DNA of 64,000 nt from Anisodus tanguticus (GCA_034509755.1 CM067549.1:33438001-33502000), one strand, 5' to 3'. Positions 45,064 through 57,195 are shown, counted from the first letter of the stretch. Numbers and translations: made by a program. The notes: generated by a model from the letters alone, not told the origin.

Positions 45064-47330
45064 CCTTGGATTCTAAAGGAGAAGAAGATATATGCCAAGT
45101 TTTTAAAGTGTGGTTTTGGTTGAGTTCGATAACAATCTTGGGGCATGTGGTGTCCAAGGATGGGATCGTGGTCGACCCAAAGAAGATAGAGGTAGTCAGG
45201 GACTAGCCTAGATCGACCTATGTGACAGATATTCAGAGTTTTATAGGTCTTGCTAGCTACTATTGCTGGTTCGTGAAGGGTTTCTCTTCTATCGCTTCAC
45301 ATCTGATGCGCTTGACTCAGAAGGAAGTTCTATTTTAGTGGTCTAATCAGTGTGAGGAGAACTTTCAAAAGCTCAAGACTCTTTTGACCACAACCCCAAT
45401 TTTATCCTTTTTGGTGGAGGGGAAGGACTTTAATGTGTATTGTGATGCTTCGAGGATTGAGTTGGGTTGTGTGTTAATGTAGAAGGGTAAGGTGATTGCT
45501 TATGCATCGAGGTAGTTGAAGGTGCATGATAAGAACTACCATGTTCTTGATTTGGAGTTGGATGTTGTTGTGTTTTCCTTGAAGATTTGGAACCATTACT
45601 TGTATGGTGTTCATTGTGAGGTGTATACCGACCACCGCAGTCTTCAACACGTGTTTAATTAGAGGGATTTGAATTCTAGACAACATCGGTGGATGGAGTT
45701 GTTGAAGGATTATGATATGACCATTTTGTACCATCTAGGTAAGGCTAATATGGTAGCAGATGCCTTCAGGCGAAAGACAGCCAGCATAGGGAGTTTAGCT
45801 TGCTTAGTTGTTTCTGAGTGTCTTTTGGCATTGGAGGTCCAGTCTCTAGCTAATCATTTTGTAAGACTTGATATTTCAAATTCGGGCAAGATTCTGGCTT
45901 GTGTGGAGGTGAGGTCATCTATTTTGGATCAGATTCAGATTCACCAATATGATGATATAAAGTTATGTTAAATTTGAGACAAGGTGATAAGTGGTGAGGC
46001 CAAAGAGGCTATGATTGATAGTGAGGGTGTTTTGAGGATCAATGGTAGAGTATTTGTACCTCGTGTGGGAGACTTGACTAGGTTGATTATGGAGGAGGCC
46101 CACAACTCTAGGTATTTAATTCATACAGGTGCTACTAAGATGTACCATGACTTGAGGCAGCACAATTGGTGTGGTGGGATGAAGAGAAACATTGTTAATT
46201 TTGTGTCTCGATGGCATAATTGTCAGCAGGTCAAGTATATGCACCATCGACCTGGTGGTGTGTCGTAGAGGGTGCCCATTCCCGAGTGGAAGTGGGAGTG
46301 GATTGCCAGGGATTTCGTTGTTGGGTTGCCCAAGACTTCGGGCAAGTTTGATGCTATTTGGTCATTGTTAATAGGTTGACCAAGTCTGCGGATTTCATTC
46401 TGGTCTAGACAACTTATAATGTAGAGAAGTTGGCTAAGATCTACATCTGTGAGATTGTTCGTCTTCATGGGGTTCCTATTTCTATCATCACAGATTGGGG
46501 TACTCAGTTTACTTTCCATTTTTGGCGGACATTGCAAAAGAAGATGGGTACTCGCTTGGATCTTAGTACAATATTTCACCCTCAGACTGACGATCAGTCC
46601 AAGCAGACTATTCAAGTATTTGAGGACATGTTATGAGCATGCGTGATAAATTTTGGTGGTCATTGGGACTAGTTCTTACTTTAGCAGAGTTTGCGTACAA
46701 CAATCTATCACTCTAGTATTGATATGGCACCGTTCGAGGCTTCATATAGTAGAAGATATCGATCTCTGATTGGTTGGATTGTTGTATTCGAGGTTCGACC
46801 TTGGGTACCGATTTGTTGAGAGATTCTTTAGAAAATGTGAAGGTGATTCAGGAGAAGCTCCTGGCAACTCAGAGCAGGCATAATGAGTATATGGACAAGA
46901 AGGTCCGAGATTTGGAGTTCATGGTTGGAGATAGCGTTCTTCTGAAGGTCTCACCCACGAAGGGTGTGATGAGGTTCGGCAAGAGAGGGAAGTTTAGTTC
47001 GAGGTACATTGGACCTTTTGAGATTCTTCAGAGAGTTGGGGAGGTGGCTTTGCCACCACGTCTTTCAGGCGTTCATCCAGTTTTTCATGTATCTATGCTG
47101 AAGAAGTATCATGACACTGGTTCTTATATCATTCATTAGCACTTCGTGTTACTCGATCAGAATTTAGAGTTTGAGAAGGAGCTTGTGGCTATTTTGGACA
47201 GGCAGGTGAGGAAGTTGAGGTCAAAAGAGATTGCTTTTATGAAGGTTCACTAAAGGCATCGTCCTGTAGAGGAGGCGACTTGGGAGATCGAGTCTAATAT
47301 ACGGATAAAATATCCTAGCTTGTTCACTAC
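45064..47330 (+). pseudogene. Chromovirus RT end, RNase H, integrase and chromodomain-like tail (decayed)
   Basis: RT resumes with ITILGHVVSKDGIVVDPKKI. RNase H: NVYCDASRIELGCVLM, YTDHRSLQHVFN, YHLGKANMVADAF. Integrase zinc region: LIHTGATKMYHDLRQHNW, then RWHNCQQVK, where a cysteine expected before HNC is missing. The integrase core runs 46300-46640 (GVPISIITDWGTQF). The C-terminal segment GPFEILQRVGEVALPPRLSG, HPVFHVSMLKKY leads to a chromodomain-like end (LDRQVRKLRSKEI, EEATWEIES). Numerous stops. Confidence 0.82.
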
Positions 47331-47397
47331 TTCCGGTACATTCCTTCTGCTTGCTTCTCTCTGTTTAAGGAAAAACGTTGTTTTAATTGGTATCTGA

Positions 47398-50188
47398 TGT
47401 AACGACCCATTCGATCATTTTTAGCTAAAGACCTTTATTTGTTTGTTTAACCCTTTCTGTAGACTTTGTGTGGGGTTTGTAATGTGCGGGGATCTCGAGG
47501 TCTATTTATATGCATTTCAGATGAAAAACCCAAAATTAGAAACTTAGAGTTGGATAGTGTGACTCAAAGTTGAATTTGGGCTAAATGGGTTCATTTCGGG
47601 TTCCATCAAATTTGGTAGATCCGAAGGGTCATTTATGACTTAGTTGAGTAATTGGTTTGCTTTTCGAGGCAATTAGATGTATTTTGTGGCCTTATTTGTA
47701 AAGTTTGGATTTTGATTTGTCCCGGACAATTCTTTATAAAAGTATTCCTTAGCTCGATTAAATGTGAAATTTGAGGGTACGAGCAAGTTCGTAGCATTAT
47801 TTACCTTAGACAACCATGTCTGGTTTGTGTCTGAGGGCTCTCGGGAGTGTTTTGGGTGGCACCAATGTCTGCTCCGGCGTGCCTGCCTCAGCGAGAGGTT
47901 GGCTTGACTAAGCAAAGGTTTAGGAGATAGTGGGTTTCCACCGTGGCAGAGTATTTAACCGGAGGGGCGACTCCGCTATTGTGGAGTCGTTTCTTCTGTG
48001 ATGCTAGGTGAGGTGTCAAGTGACCCCGCCACAACGAGGGTTTGGTCCGTCGTAGCGAGTCCGCTCCAGCGAAGTCGATTCCACCTGGGCGGAAGTACTG
48101 TATCAAGTTTCCTATAAGATTGTTAGGTCAGAATTCTTTTTTCCAAAATAGTAACCTCGAGACCAGAGCCGTCACATGAGCAATTTCAGCGGTTTAGGAG
48201 CAATTTCATCCTTGGGGTAAGTGATTCTTCCTTTGTGGATTAAGTTTATGCTTTTAAGATCTTTATTAATGGTGATATAGTATGAATATAAGTTGGGTAA
48301 GATGAGTTATGCATGTATCTGAGATTCATAATGTTATGTTATTAATTAATGGAGGTCTATGGATTAGTTTAATTGTATTATTGTGAATTAGTGATGGATA
48401 TTGTTAGATGAGCATGTTTTAAGGCTTAATTTGGATGTAGAAGCTTATTTCAATTTGGGGAAATTTCTAGAGTTTCAAATTGGGGCTTGTTGATTATTGT
48501 CCAATTGAGGGTTCAAATGGGTATAAATTTCCAATTAACTTAAGGATGTGACTACTTTGTATGTATTCTTAGTAATTAAGTATTAAAGTCCGAGTCTTGG
48601 TAGCGTGGGTCCGGGATGGGAAAAGTCTAGATTTATGATGTGTTAGCCTTATATTAACGATATAATATGCGTGATTAGACTTCGATTATCATGAGGTACA
48701 GAGGAAGGGAAAAACTATCATCGAAGCTTGATTGTGTAGCGCTCCTGTTAGGTCTAGAGGTAGGCTACAACTTAGTTTTTTTAGACTTTGACAGAAATGC
48801 ATAATTAGTTATAAATATTGAGGGGTATTGGGAAAATTTGGGGGTCTCACTCAGCCGGTTGTGATGAATGATTGAGTGGGTACCGGTGTTGAACTGTGAT
48901 GATGGGTAGATTTTGGGGATCAACCTCTTGCTGGTTTCGACTGCTATTTATCTAGGCTTATCGCCATACTTGCTATTGTTTGTTTACTCATCACACATGC
49001 TTTCGATATGATATCTTGATTCTGCCTTGGATATATAAACGTGTTGTTGAATCATGAAAGCATGTGACATATCATCTCTATACTTGATTGCATCTCATTA
49101 TATCATGATATCTTTTCTTGTATTATAATTTGCATTCATACACTCATGATTTTATGATATTGGTATAAAAGTGGTATGGATATGTTGTGGGTCCAAGAGG
49201 CCAGAAAGGTAAGATACTATGAGATTATGGAACATTCAGATAATATTGATACGCGGGGAGCGGAGTTGCATGCCTGCAACATGATAAGGCTCGATAATGA
49301 GTCTTGGGCTCTAGTTAGATTCGTGTGTGGTATTTTGGCTAGCTAGGCACAATATATGGACTTTACGGGTCCCCTATGGGTGTATAGATCATAACAAAAC
49401 ATTGACGTATTGTATACCAGGTTGAGAAAGGTAGCTTGCATATGCATTGCATTCATATCATACATACTTATGTAATTTCATTGATAAACTGTGATTGAAT
49501 TTGTATTTGAGGTAATTATTGATAACTTGACTGGATTCCGGAATTGAGGAATTATACATGCTGCGTGATGCTTGAATCATTGTTGAACTCTATGAACAAT
49601 AAGTGGGTTATGCGATTTACTTGGATTATTGAACTGCTAGTATAAGATTACTTGGTCTAAACTAGATATTTAAATCTGATTATGTATCTTCCGTCGTGAT
49701 AAGCCTATGATGTCTACGGGGTATGTTGTGTATTCTTACTACACTTGCTACATTCTTTTTGGATGCAGATTCAGTACCTTTCACCTCCGCAGCACCACGT
49801 GGTTGAGTTCGAGTAGTGGATCTCCAGCATTCAGGGTGAGGATGTTATCTCCAGCATACACTTGAGTGTTATCTCTATTTCAGTCTTTTATTGAATTTGA
49901 GAGACATGACAAACTTTCTCAGACTATTTATGTTGGTTTTGGCTTGCGTGCCTATTCAAACTTGTTTCGGATTTATTAGTGCTCTTGTATCTACAAACTA
50001 GATCACTTAGGGGTGTTTGGTGTATCAGACTTATTTCTTCTTCCCACATTTATATTATGAGACAATTTATGTAGAATTTGCTATTTTCCGCTTTTATTTA
50101 TATCATGTCATGTGAATGATTGGGAGTGGTTCACCTACCGGTGGGATTATGTAGGTGCCACCACGATCCCTAAAAAGGGGTCGTGACA
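47398..50188 (+). repeat. 3' LTR of the chromovirus (2,791 bp)
   Basis: TGTAACGACCCATTCG to GGGGTCGTGACA. It is about 90 bp shorter than the 5' copy because of small deletions. It retains the CpG forms TGTAACGACC and GGTCGTGACA where the 5' LTR shows TGTAATGACC and GGTCATGACA. Confidence 0.9.
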
Positions 50189-50875
50189 CATAATCTCATG
50201 ATGGTACAATGTGGGCATGCTTAGAGGGATGAATATAACATATAACAATCAACAATCATGATATGATAGATTTCACACATACGATCAATCATGAATAACT
50301 AACTATCAGCTGACAACCCAACCTAGAGTTCACAAGAATATTCGAATAATTCTAATAAAATCAATATAACCCTTACCTTTTTACGCCCTCAATCCCTTCA
50401 ATATGTATATGATATATGTGTGTTCCAATCGGAGTCTCAAGAATAAACCATAACCTACCTCAAAAGTAGAGTAGAAGCCACGAATAATCAAACCTGAGCC
50501 TTCCCCATCCGGAGTTATCACATCCCAACCTTGGGAGATGGCTAGCACCCGGTGCCCTATTGGCTCTAGCCTATCACATCTAAACCATAACCTAAACATA
50601 CAGAAGGTCTAGGATGACAAGGTCGCCATTAGATAATCTAAAAGAAGTCAAGGAACTATATACAATTGATAATCCCAACGAGACATACATATATGTATAT
50701 AAGGGCCGACAAGCCACCCTGGAAGACTGTACAACAAAATATAGGCAGACAATGCCATACAAAATATATATGCAAAGGACGTATATCTACAAGTCTCTAA
50801 AAGTGCCATAAATGTCATAAGATTAGGACAGGGTCCCACCATACACATAACATGTACACAAAATCATAGCAACAC

Positions 50876-51561
50876 TGATATGATCCTAGGAAGCTTGAAG
50901 GTGATTAGGAGAGCTACGATTCGTGGTGGGGCTCGGCGTCAAGTCAAGGATGATCTGTGAAGCACATTCACCACATTTCAGAAGCATGGGATCAGTTAAA
51001 TGGGTCAAAATCGGAAGGTGACTATTTATGCAAGAGACAATTCTTTAAAGAAAAGCCATCATCCATAAAGAATACAACCAAACAAGACCCTTACTTTATT
51101 AAGGATATTTTTGTAATAGCAAGACTTGTCTTCTTTATCCTAGTAGTATAAATACTACACTTGTTATTTTCATTCCCTAGTTTTTGATGTTGAGATAATT
51201 ACTCCAAATGAGTGCTAGTTTGTGTAGTAGAATTAGTGTAGTGATAATCTAGTTATTAGTGATTAGTGATTGTTAATTATGGTGGATTCCATTGTTGGCT
51301 ATTGAAACCATTTTCTATTGATTTTTATGTAGAGTTTTTCATTTGTGGATTCAATTGATTAACTCTTGATTTGAACTTCAAATAGTATATACTCTCTTAA
51401 TTTGATTCAATTTGAAGGATTTGGATTTCATATATCCAAGTTTGTCCATAAACCCAATCCTAATTGGGTCTTACTTCTATCCTTCTATTCTCATCTCAAT
51501 TTCTTCAATTCTTATCATTGATTTCTTCATATATTTTGATTTCGCGTTTTGATCTTTATCA
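50876..51561 (+). repeat. Left LTR of the non-autonomous element
   Basis: 686 bp, closely matching the right LTR with scattered substitutions and short indels (for example AGTAGTATAAATACTACACT versus a shorter AGTAGTATACT). Confidence 0.9.
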
Positions 51562-52663
51562 TTTGGCATCAGAGCTTAGGCTAAAGGATTGTATCTACAA
51601 TTCTCAATCCTAGGTTCTTCTAATTTGAAAGTCCCAAAAATTGAATTTAAATTTTGGTAAAATTTGGAGTTGGTTTTAGGTGGTTGAAAAATTGGGTCTT
51701 CTTCATGTTTTTGAATCATCTTCATAAATTCATGATGAAGAAGACACCTAAAAGGGGCTTTTGATCCAAAAAAGTTCAAGTCAAATGGTAAAAGGTGTTT
51801 GTAAGGCCAAAAAAGGGAAAGTTCTAGGTTTGGTGGGCCCCCACAAATCAGCAATTTTTGGAATTAAAAAAAAACTAAAATTTTCCATGTCAGCACGCCC
51901 TGTCAGCAGTCAACAAGCTACATTAGCGCCCAGTAGACACCCATGTCAGCCGATGCATCAACGCCCAGTAGATGCCCCGTCAGCGCCAAGCGGATGCACA
52001 ACTCAGCAGCCCCGCGCGCCTGCAAGGCCCAGCCGCACCTGCAGGCGCGTGACAATCACTTTTAGAGAGCTGAAGCTTTGTTTTCCCCCTGTTTTAAGCC
52101 CCGATTTGGGTATTTTCGGCCCGGTTTTCGCCCAAATATCTCCCGATTTGATTTCTTACCATATTATTAATACTTTAGTACTTCTAATTAACAACGAGTA
52201 ATTAAACTGACTTATTTGTTAATTAATTCTTGAATTTCATCAATTTTTATCCCAAATTCTTCAAAAACTTTCTAAGTGTTGAAAAATCGATTTTCTTCTT
52301 TACTTCTCATTTCTTTAATCCTCTAAGCTAATTAACAATTAGTAATTATTCTTACTTGATTGTTAACTAGTTCTTCAGTTCGAATTTTCATTTTGTTCCA
52401 ATTTCTTTTGTGTTTTTTTCTTTATTTTCGTTGATACGTCATTAGATCTTGTCCGTTTGCTTTGAGTCATCAATCTTTCAATTAACAAGAATGTATTCTT
52501 CCACAAAGAATTAGCAACCTTGTGAATTGATTTAGATAAAAGGTTTGTTGCCAACTTTGAAGTACACTAGAGTGTGGTAAGGATGAGTGCAAATACGAGT
52601 GACATGAGGAACTTTTGCTACTAATTTGTTTGCTTGTTGTGTAGGTACAAGAAGAAGAGTCAT

Positions 52664-53209
52664 AATGGAAGGAGGATATACATTTCCTACTTCGAGAAAT
52701 ACAATGAATGGTGCTTATTATCCTAGAAAAAGTGTGTCATGTTCTCAATATGGCTATGATATTGAGGGTAGGAGGGGAGTATCGATAGGCAATGAAAGTA
52801 GAGGAAATGCAATGCCTCAAGGAGGAAATGACTCGACGATACGAATTCTTGAAATGAAAGTTAGTGACTTTGGTTGTGAGGGTTGCTATCTTGTTCTTGA
52901 TGACGATTGTTATACAAATTTCATCACCCCTCATGCGGTTGAATGGTTAAGAATACCTTGTGTGATATGATGAGATCCTCATTATGATGAGGAAGGGTAT
53001 TGGGTTGATAGGAGAGTGAAGGTCTCCATTACACATAGTAAGTACCAAGAGGAGGTTTGGTGTGATGTGCTTCCCATGGATACTTGTCACATATGTTTGG
53101 GATATCCTTGGTTCCAAGAACATGGAGTTCTATATGAGCAAGAATGGTACAAGTATGTATTGGACAATAAAATGAGACTTCTCTTTTCACTCATAACCCC
53201 TAAACGATA
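52664..53209 (+). pseudogene. Protease-like ORF relic of the non-autonomous element
   Basis: An ATG at 52664 opens MEGGYTFPTSRNTMNGAYYP … RILEMKVSDF. YLVLDDDCYTNFITPHAVEW and, after two stops and a gap near 52969, RRVKVSITHSKYQEEVWCDV and LPMDTCHICLGYPWF follow. This has the spacing of gypsy aspartic proteases (active-site loop, CDVxPM, then hLGxPW). The active-site DSG/DTG/DGG is not intact (DDDC). Confidence 0.55.
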
Positions 53210-53657
53210 AGCAAATGCAAGTTCCCCACTTCCAAGAGTGAGTAATCTTGAGCCTTTATATTTTGATAGGATGGGGGAAAGAATTGACATGATAAGAAAG
53301 GTTCTACAATAAATGGTTGCTCAACACTTGGTCATAGAGCAACCAATACAAGTTGGGAAGGCTATTCCATGTGAAGCCAAAGGGAAAGAGGAAGTGAAGG
53401 GTTCACCAATTCCTTCTCAAAAAATTCTTAGCACTTGTCCCAACTCCTATTAAATTGAGAGAGAAAAGATTGAGAGGAGTAAGGGAGTGAAAAGTGACAA
53501 CTCTAGAGTGGAAAAATGAGATGATGTGAGTAGTAATGCGAGAGGGTTGTCACAACCTTTTCCTAACTTTTGTAACTTCTTTTTCTTCTCTAGTTATCTT
53601 GATAATGGTGTAGGTATTCTTGGAAGCAAACTGAATGAGGAACCTCAAACTTAGAAA

Positions 53658-54365
53658 GTGCATGAGGTAGTTGAAGGCTTCCTTGAGGAACAAATGGACT
53701 CCAAAGATGAAAACTACGGTAAAGTAGATACTTTATTTGAGCTTCAAGGTAAAATGGCTAATCTTAACACTCCAATTAATGTGAATGTGACTATTGTTGA
53801 CTTGATTATGAGTGATATCTTGTCCTTATGTGAGCTTAATGAGTCTTTACGATGTGTTGAGCGTAATTCTTTAGCGATTATTTACAATGTTGTTGACATT
53901 GGTATTCCAACACTAGTTGATTCTTTTGATGACCGGAGTGATTCTTCTTATGAGATCAATTTGTGTCCACCTAGTGTTGGCGTGTGTGATAAGAATGTTT
54001 GTACATTGTCATCTGTTGAGATTGCTCACCCACTAGTTGATCCTATTGATGACCGAATTGACTCTTCTAGCAAGATCGATTTGCATCCAACTAGTGTGGA
54101 TACTTGTGTTGGTCAACTTGATTGTTATGATAACCCATTAATTGAGGATTTTTGTGATGTGCTTAATAAACCTCAAATTAGTGAAGATATTGATATAGTT
54201 GATCATGTGGATAGTCATGAAAAGAAAAATGTTTTGAAAAGTAGTGTTTGTCTTTATGAGAGTGAAATTACATATTTTCAATCCTCATCATTCATTGATT
54301 GTTCTCTCTGTAAAGATAATATCTTACTTTGTAGGCAAATTTGGAGGCTACAAAGTATTTGGTAA
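53658..54365 (+). CDS. Unrecognised acidic ORF of the non-autonomous element (235 aa)
   Basis: Open from MHEVVEGFLEEQMDSKDENY to FIDCSLCKDNILLC and a stop; an apparent frameshift continues it into the 54244-54669 frame. It is rich in Asp, Ser and Val. It contains an internal duplication of about 40-45 residues: PTLVDSFDDRSDSSYEINL, then HPLVDPIDDRIDSSSKIDL. No catalytic motif is visible. No domain match is known to me. It may be a tether, gag-like or simply decayed coding region. Confidence 0.4.
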   Translation: MHEVVEGFLEEQMDSKDENYGKVDTLFELQGKMANLNTPINVNVTIVDLIMSDILSLCELNESLRCVERNSLAIIYNVVDIGIPTLVDSFDDRSDSSYEINLCPPSVGVCDKNVCTLSSVEIAHPLVDPIDDRIDSSSKIDLHPTSVDTCVGQLDCYDNPLIEDFCDVLNKPQISEDIDIVDHVDSHEKKNVLKSSVCLYESEITYFQSSSFIDCSLCKDNILLCRQIWRLQSIW

Positions 54366-55234
54366 TCCACTATGGGAGGAGGATACCCTCCCTGACGATG
54401 AAAAGTCTTTCTTGAGGGTTTGTGGCCCACTTGATGGACCAATGCCATGTTTGGAAAAGGATTCTGAAAGTGAAGAGTGCCCTTTAAATAAAGGGAGTTA
54501 TTTGGAAGGAAAAAAGCATACTTTTTGGAAGGACTATGCTAGATCTTCTAACCTAAAGGGTGAGGAGATGCTACTCAAAGCTTGGCATAGGATCGATCAG
54601 CTTAGAGGTAAAACTCTCTCTCTTGATGAACTTGATTATGTGATTTACTTGTTTGTGAAATTTCATTAAAGGAGGAGACTTGAAGAGGAATTTTGGAGGG
54701 AACCTCATTGAGCAATAACTTGGTATGATGTCACATATTGTATTTCCTTCAAAGACGATATGCACTCGTGGCTCATGCTTATTCTTGGGCTTTCTAAAGC
54801 CATAGAGGTAACTTCTTTGTGTGATGAGTATGGTAGTAACACTTCTAGTCGTTCATATGATTCTTTACTAGTGTTATTCCTTAATTTCATATTGGGATTG
54901 CATGGGGAATGTATCCAAAATAGTGTTTGTATTTTACCCTTGTGTTGACTTGAGAATGTTTCCTTTCTTAAGATGGGCTAGTATAATAATTAGACTCTTG
55001 AGTTTGGTTGGTTTTATTGGTGAAGTTTCACTTAGCCATGAGGGAGATCACTTGTTTCTTGACTTAAGGGGAGATATGTTCTTCTTGATTGCTAGGACCA
55101 ATGAGAACTTGCATGATTGTTTTTCTAAATGCATTGGGTTCCTTAATTTACCATTTTGTCAACATGTCTTGAATCACCACGTGTCTTGGGCATTATTTGG
55201 ATACTTATACTTTCTAGATCCTTATGATGCTTGA
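54340..55234 (+). pseudogene. Further broken frames of the non-autonomous element
   Basis: 54340-54669 reads GGYKVFGNPLWEEDTLPDDE … ELDYVIYLFVKFH. 54902-55234 reads a hydrophobic stretch (FFLIARTNENLHDCFSKCIG, LNHHVSWALFGYLYFLDPYD). They lie between the acidic ORF and the polypurine tract, in + orientation. Family unknown. Confidence 0.35.
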
Positions 55235-55412
55235 CCATATCATAAAAGTGAGCCATTTAGTGTGTGTTGGCAACATGCTTTGCTTACTTTAGGTATTATC
55301 ATTTGCCTTATGATGATTACATTGTTTGTTTTGTGAGAGGATATGTACTTATTCTCTTCTATGTTTTGCAAGGTTTGGATTCGAGGTTGAATCCTTTTCA
55401 AGAAAGGGAGGA

Positions 55413-56097
55413 TGATATGATCCTAGGAAGCCCGAAGGTGATTAGGAGAGCTATGACTCATGGTGGGGCTCGGCGTCAAGTCAAAGATGATTCGTGGAGC
55501 ACATTCACCACATTTGAGAAGCATGAGATCGGTTAAATGGACTGAAAGGGTCAATATCGTAAGGTGACTATTTATGCAAGAGGCTATTCTTTAAAGAAAA
55601 ACCATCATCCATAAAGAAGACAACCAACCAAGGCCCTTACTTCATTAAGGATATTTTTGTAATAGCAAGCTGTGTCTTCTTTATCGTAGTAGTATACTTG
55701 TTATTTTCATTCCTTAGTTTTTGATGTTGAGATATTACTCCAAATGAGTGCTAGTTTGTGTAGTAGAATTAATGTAGTGCTAATCTAGTTATTAGTGATT
55801 AGTTATCGTTAATTATGGTGGATTCCATTGTTGGCTATTGAAATAATATTTCATTGATTTTCATGTAGAGTTGTTCATTTGTGGATTCAATTGATTAACT
55901 CTTGATTGAACTTCAAATAGTATATGTTTTCTCTTAGGTTGATTCAATTTAAAGGATTTGAATTTCATAAATCCAAGTTTGTTCATAAATCCAATCATAA
56001 TTGGGTCTTACTTCTATCCTTCTATCTCATCTCAATGTCTTCAATTCTTATTGTTGATTTCTTCATATCTTTTGATTCCGCATTTTGATCTTTATCA
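55413..56097 (+). repeat. Right LTR of the non-autonomous element
   Basis: 685 bp, TGATATGATCCTAGGAAGCC to TTTTGATCTTTATCA, preceded directly by the polypurine tract. Confidence 0.9.
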
Positions 56098-56370
56098 GAC
56101 ACATAACATCAACTCTGGGACAAATAGAGTGCACAACACCACTGCTGAGCTGAATAGCCTACTGAGAAGAGTCGTCCACTTCTTTACCTAAACCTGCATA
56201 AATGAAACGCAGCACCCCCGACAAGGAGACGATAGTACGAAAAAATGTACTGGTATGTAAGACATATAAAGCATAAATAGAGACATGAGAGTAAGTGAGG
56301 GACAATGAGGGTCAACCTGAAACTCGAAATTGCCACTGAGGGCCATGATATGCAATATGAAATAATACAA

Positions 56371-56388
56371 TATATCTATCTATCTATC

Positions 56389-56443
<55 letters not shown>
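56371..56443. repeat. Compound microsatellite (TATC)n-(TA)n-(TG)n
   Basis: About four TATC units, ten TA and seventeen TG, within the minus-strand host LTR. Confidence 0.95.
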
Positions 56444-56445
<2 letters not shown>

Positions 56446-57195
56446 GTGCGGCCCATTCCTCGCTTCTGTGAGGTCGCAACTGCGGACAAACTCGCGTAGA
56501 TCCAAGACTCACTTAAATGGCAAAACCTGCAGATGAGAACACCCACCGCATGTGAGATGCCGCTTCTACATCAAAATCCTCACAGGTGAGCTCCCTTGCA
56601 CCCTCAGTCCACCACGCATTGGTGCGGCTCTGCAAGTGCGGCCAAATATCTGCAGGTGCGGCTACACCAGAACAACTGAAATAAAAAATCCCCTAAGTCC
56701 CCAAATGATGGTTTCAATCCTTAGAACTTATCCATAACCTTCCGCACACAAACCAAATGTGCTCTAAGTATAAATGATGCTATGAACTTGCTCGAATCAT
56801 GAAAGCACTAATACAGATATGTTCAAACCCACTTTTCTTCAAATTTATTTATTTTAGTTGAAGAATCCAAACTTTACAACCGAACACCCAAATCATTTCT
56901 GAACCCCTCTAGACTGATCCCAACCATTCAACTAAATCATAAATAACCTTCTGAACCTAATCAAGCTATTGAAATTCGATTCCGGAACCATCCGCTCAAA
57001 AGTCAACTTTTGTCAAAGCTTAAAAAAACATAAGTTAATATTCTGTAAATTAGAATTTTCTTTGCCGAAATTGTCCCATTACCTCGGGAACTGTGTCACC
57101 CAACCCTACAAGTCATAATTACCAAGATGTCCAGGAAGGGTATTTCGGGGGAAAAGAGTCTAAAGACTCAAAACAACCTATCGGATCGTTATAAT

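Larger units (their letters stand above)
38142..50188 (+). mobile_element. Ty3/gypsy chromovirus (Tekay/Del-like), complete structure, coding decayed
   Basis: Two long direct LTRs enclose gag-pol. CATAA duplicates lie at 38137-38141 and 50189-50193, which proves a single 12-kb insertion event. A primer-binding site TGGTATCAAAAC (41026) resembles the initiator-Met tRNA type. Domain order is gag, protease, RT, RNase H, integrase, then chromodomain-like tail, as in chromoviruses. Many in-frame TAG/TGA codons (often where Gln, Arg or Trp is expected) and frameshifts show it is dead. It is interrupted at 43870-45063 inside RT. Confidence 0.9.
50876..56097 (+). mobile_element. Non-autonomous LTR retrotransposon lacking RT/integrase (5.2 kb)
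   Basis: Two direct LTRs (50876-51561 and 55413-56097) begin TGATATGATCCTAGGAAG and end TTTGATCTTTATCA. A primer-binding site TTGGCATCAGAGC (51563) follows the left LTR. A polypurine tract AGAAAGGGAGGA (55401-55412) abuts the right LTR. Flanks are AACAC (50871-50875) and GACAC (56098-56102), 4 of 5 matching. The 3.85-kb interior holds a protease relic and unrecognised frames but no RT, RNase H or integrase motif, so it must depend on a partner element. Confidence 0.85.
37850..57195 (-). mobile_element. Minus-strand LTR remnant acting as host for two later insertions
   Basis: Three blocks, 37850-38141, 50189-50875 and 56098-57195, read as one sequence once the two inserted elements are removed. 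On the minus strand the right end (57195) begins TATAACGATCCGATAGGTTG, a decayed TGTAACGACCCG-type LTR start. The left end near 37855 has AATGACCCCTGG, the complement of a GGGGTC-type end. Combined length is about 2.1 kb. No target duplication was recognised, so limits are approximate. Solo LTR versus truncated element is unresolved. Confidence 0.45.
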
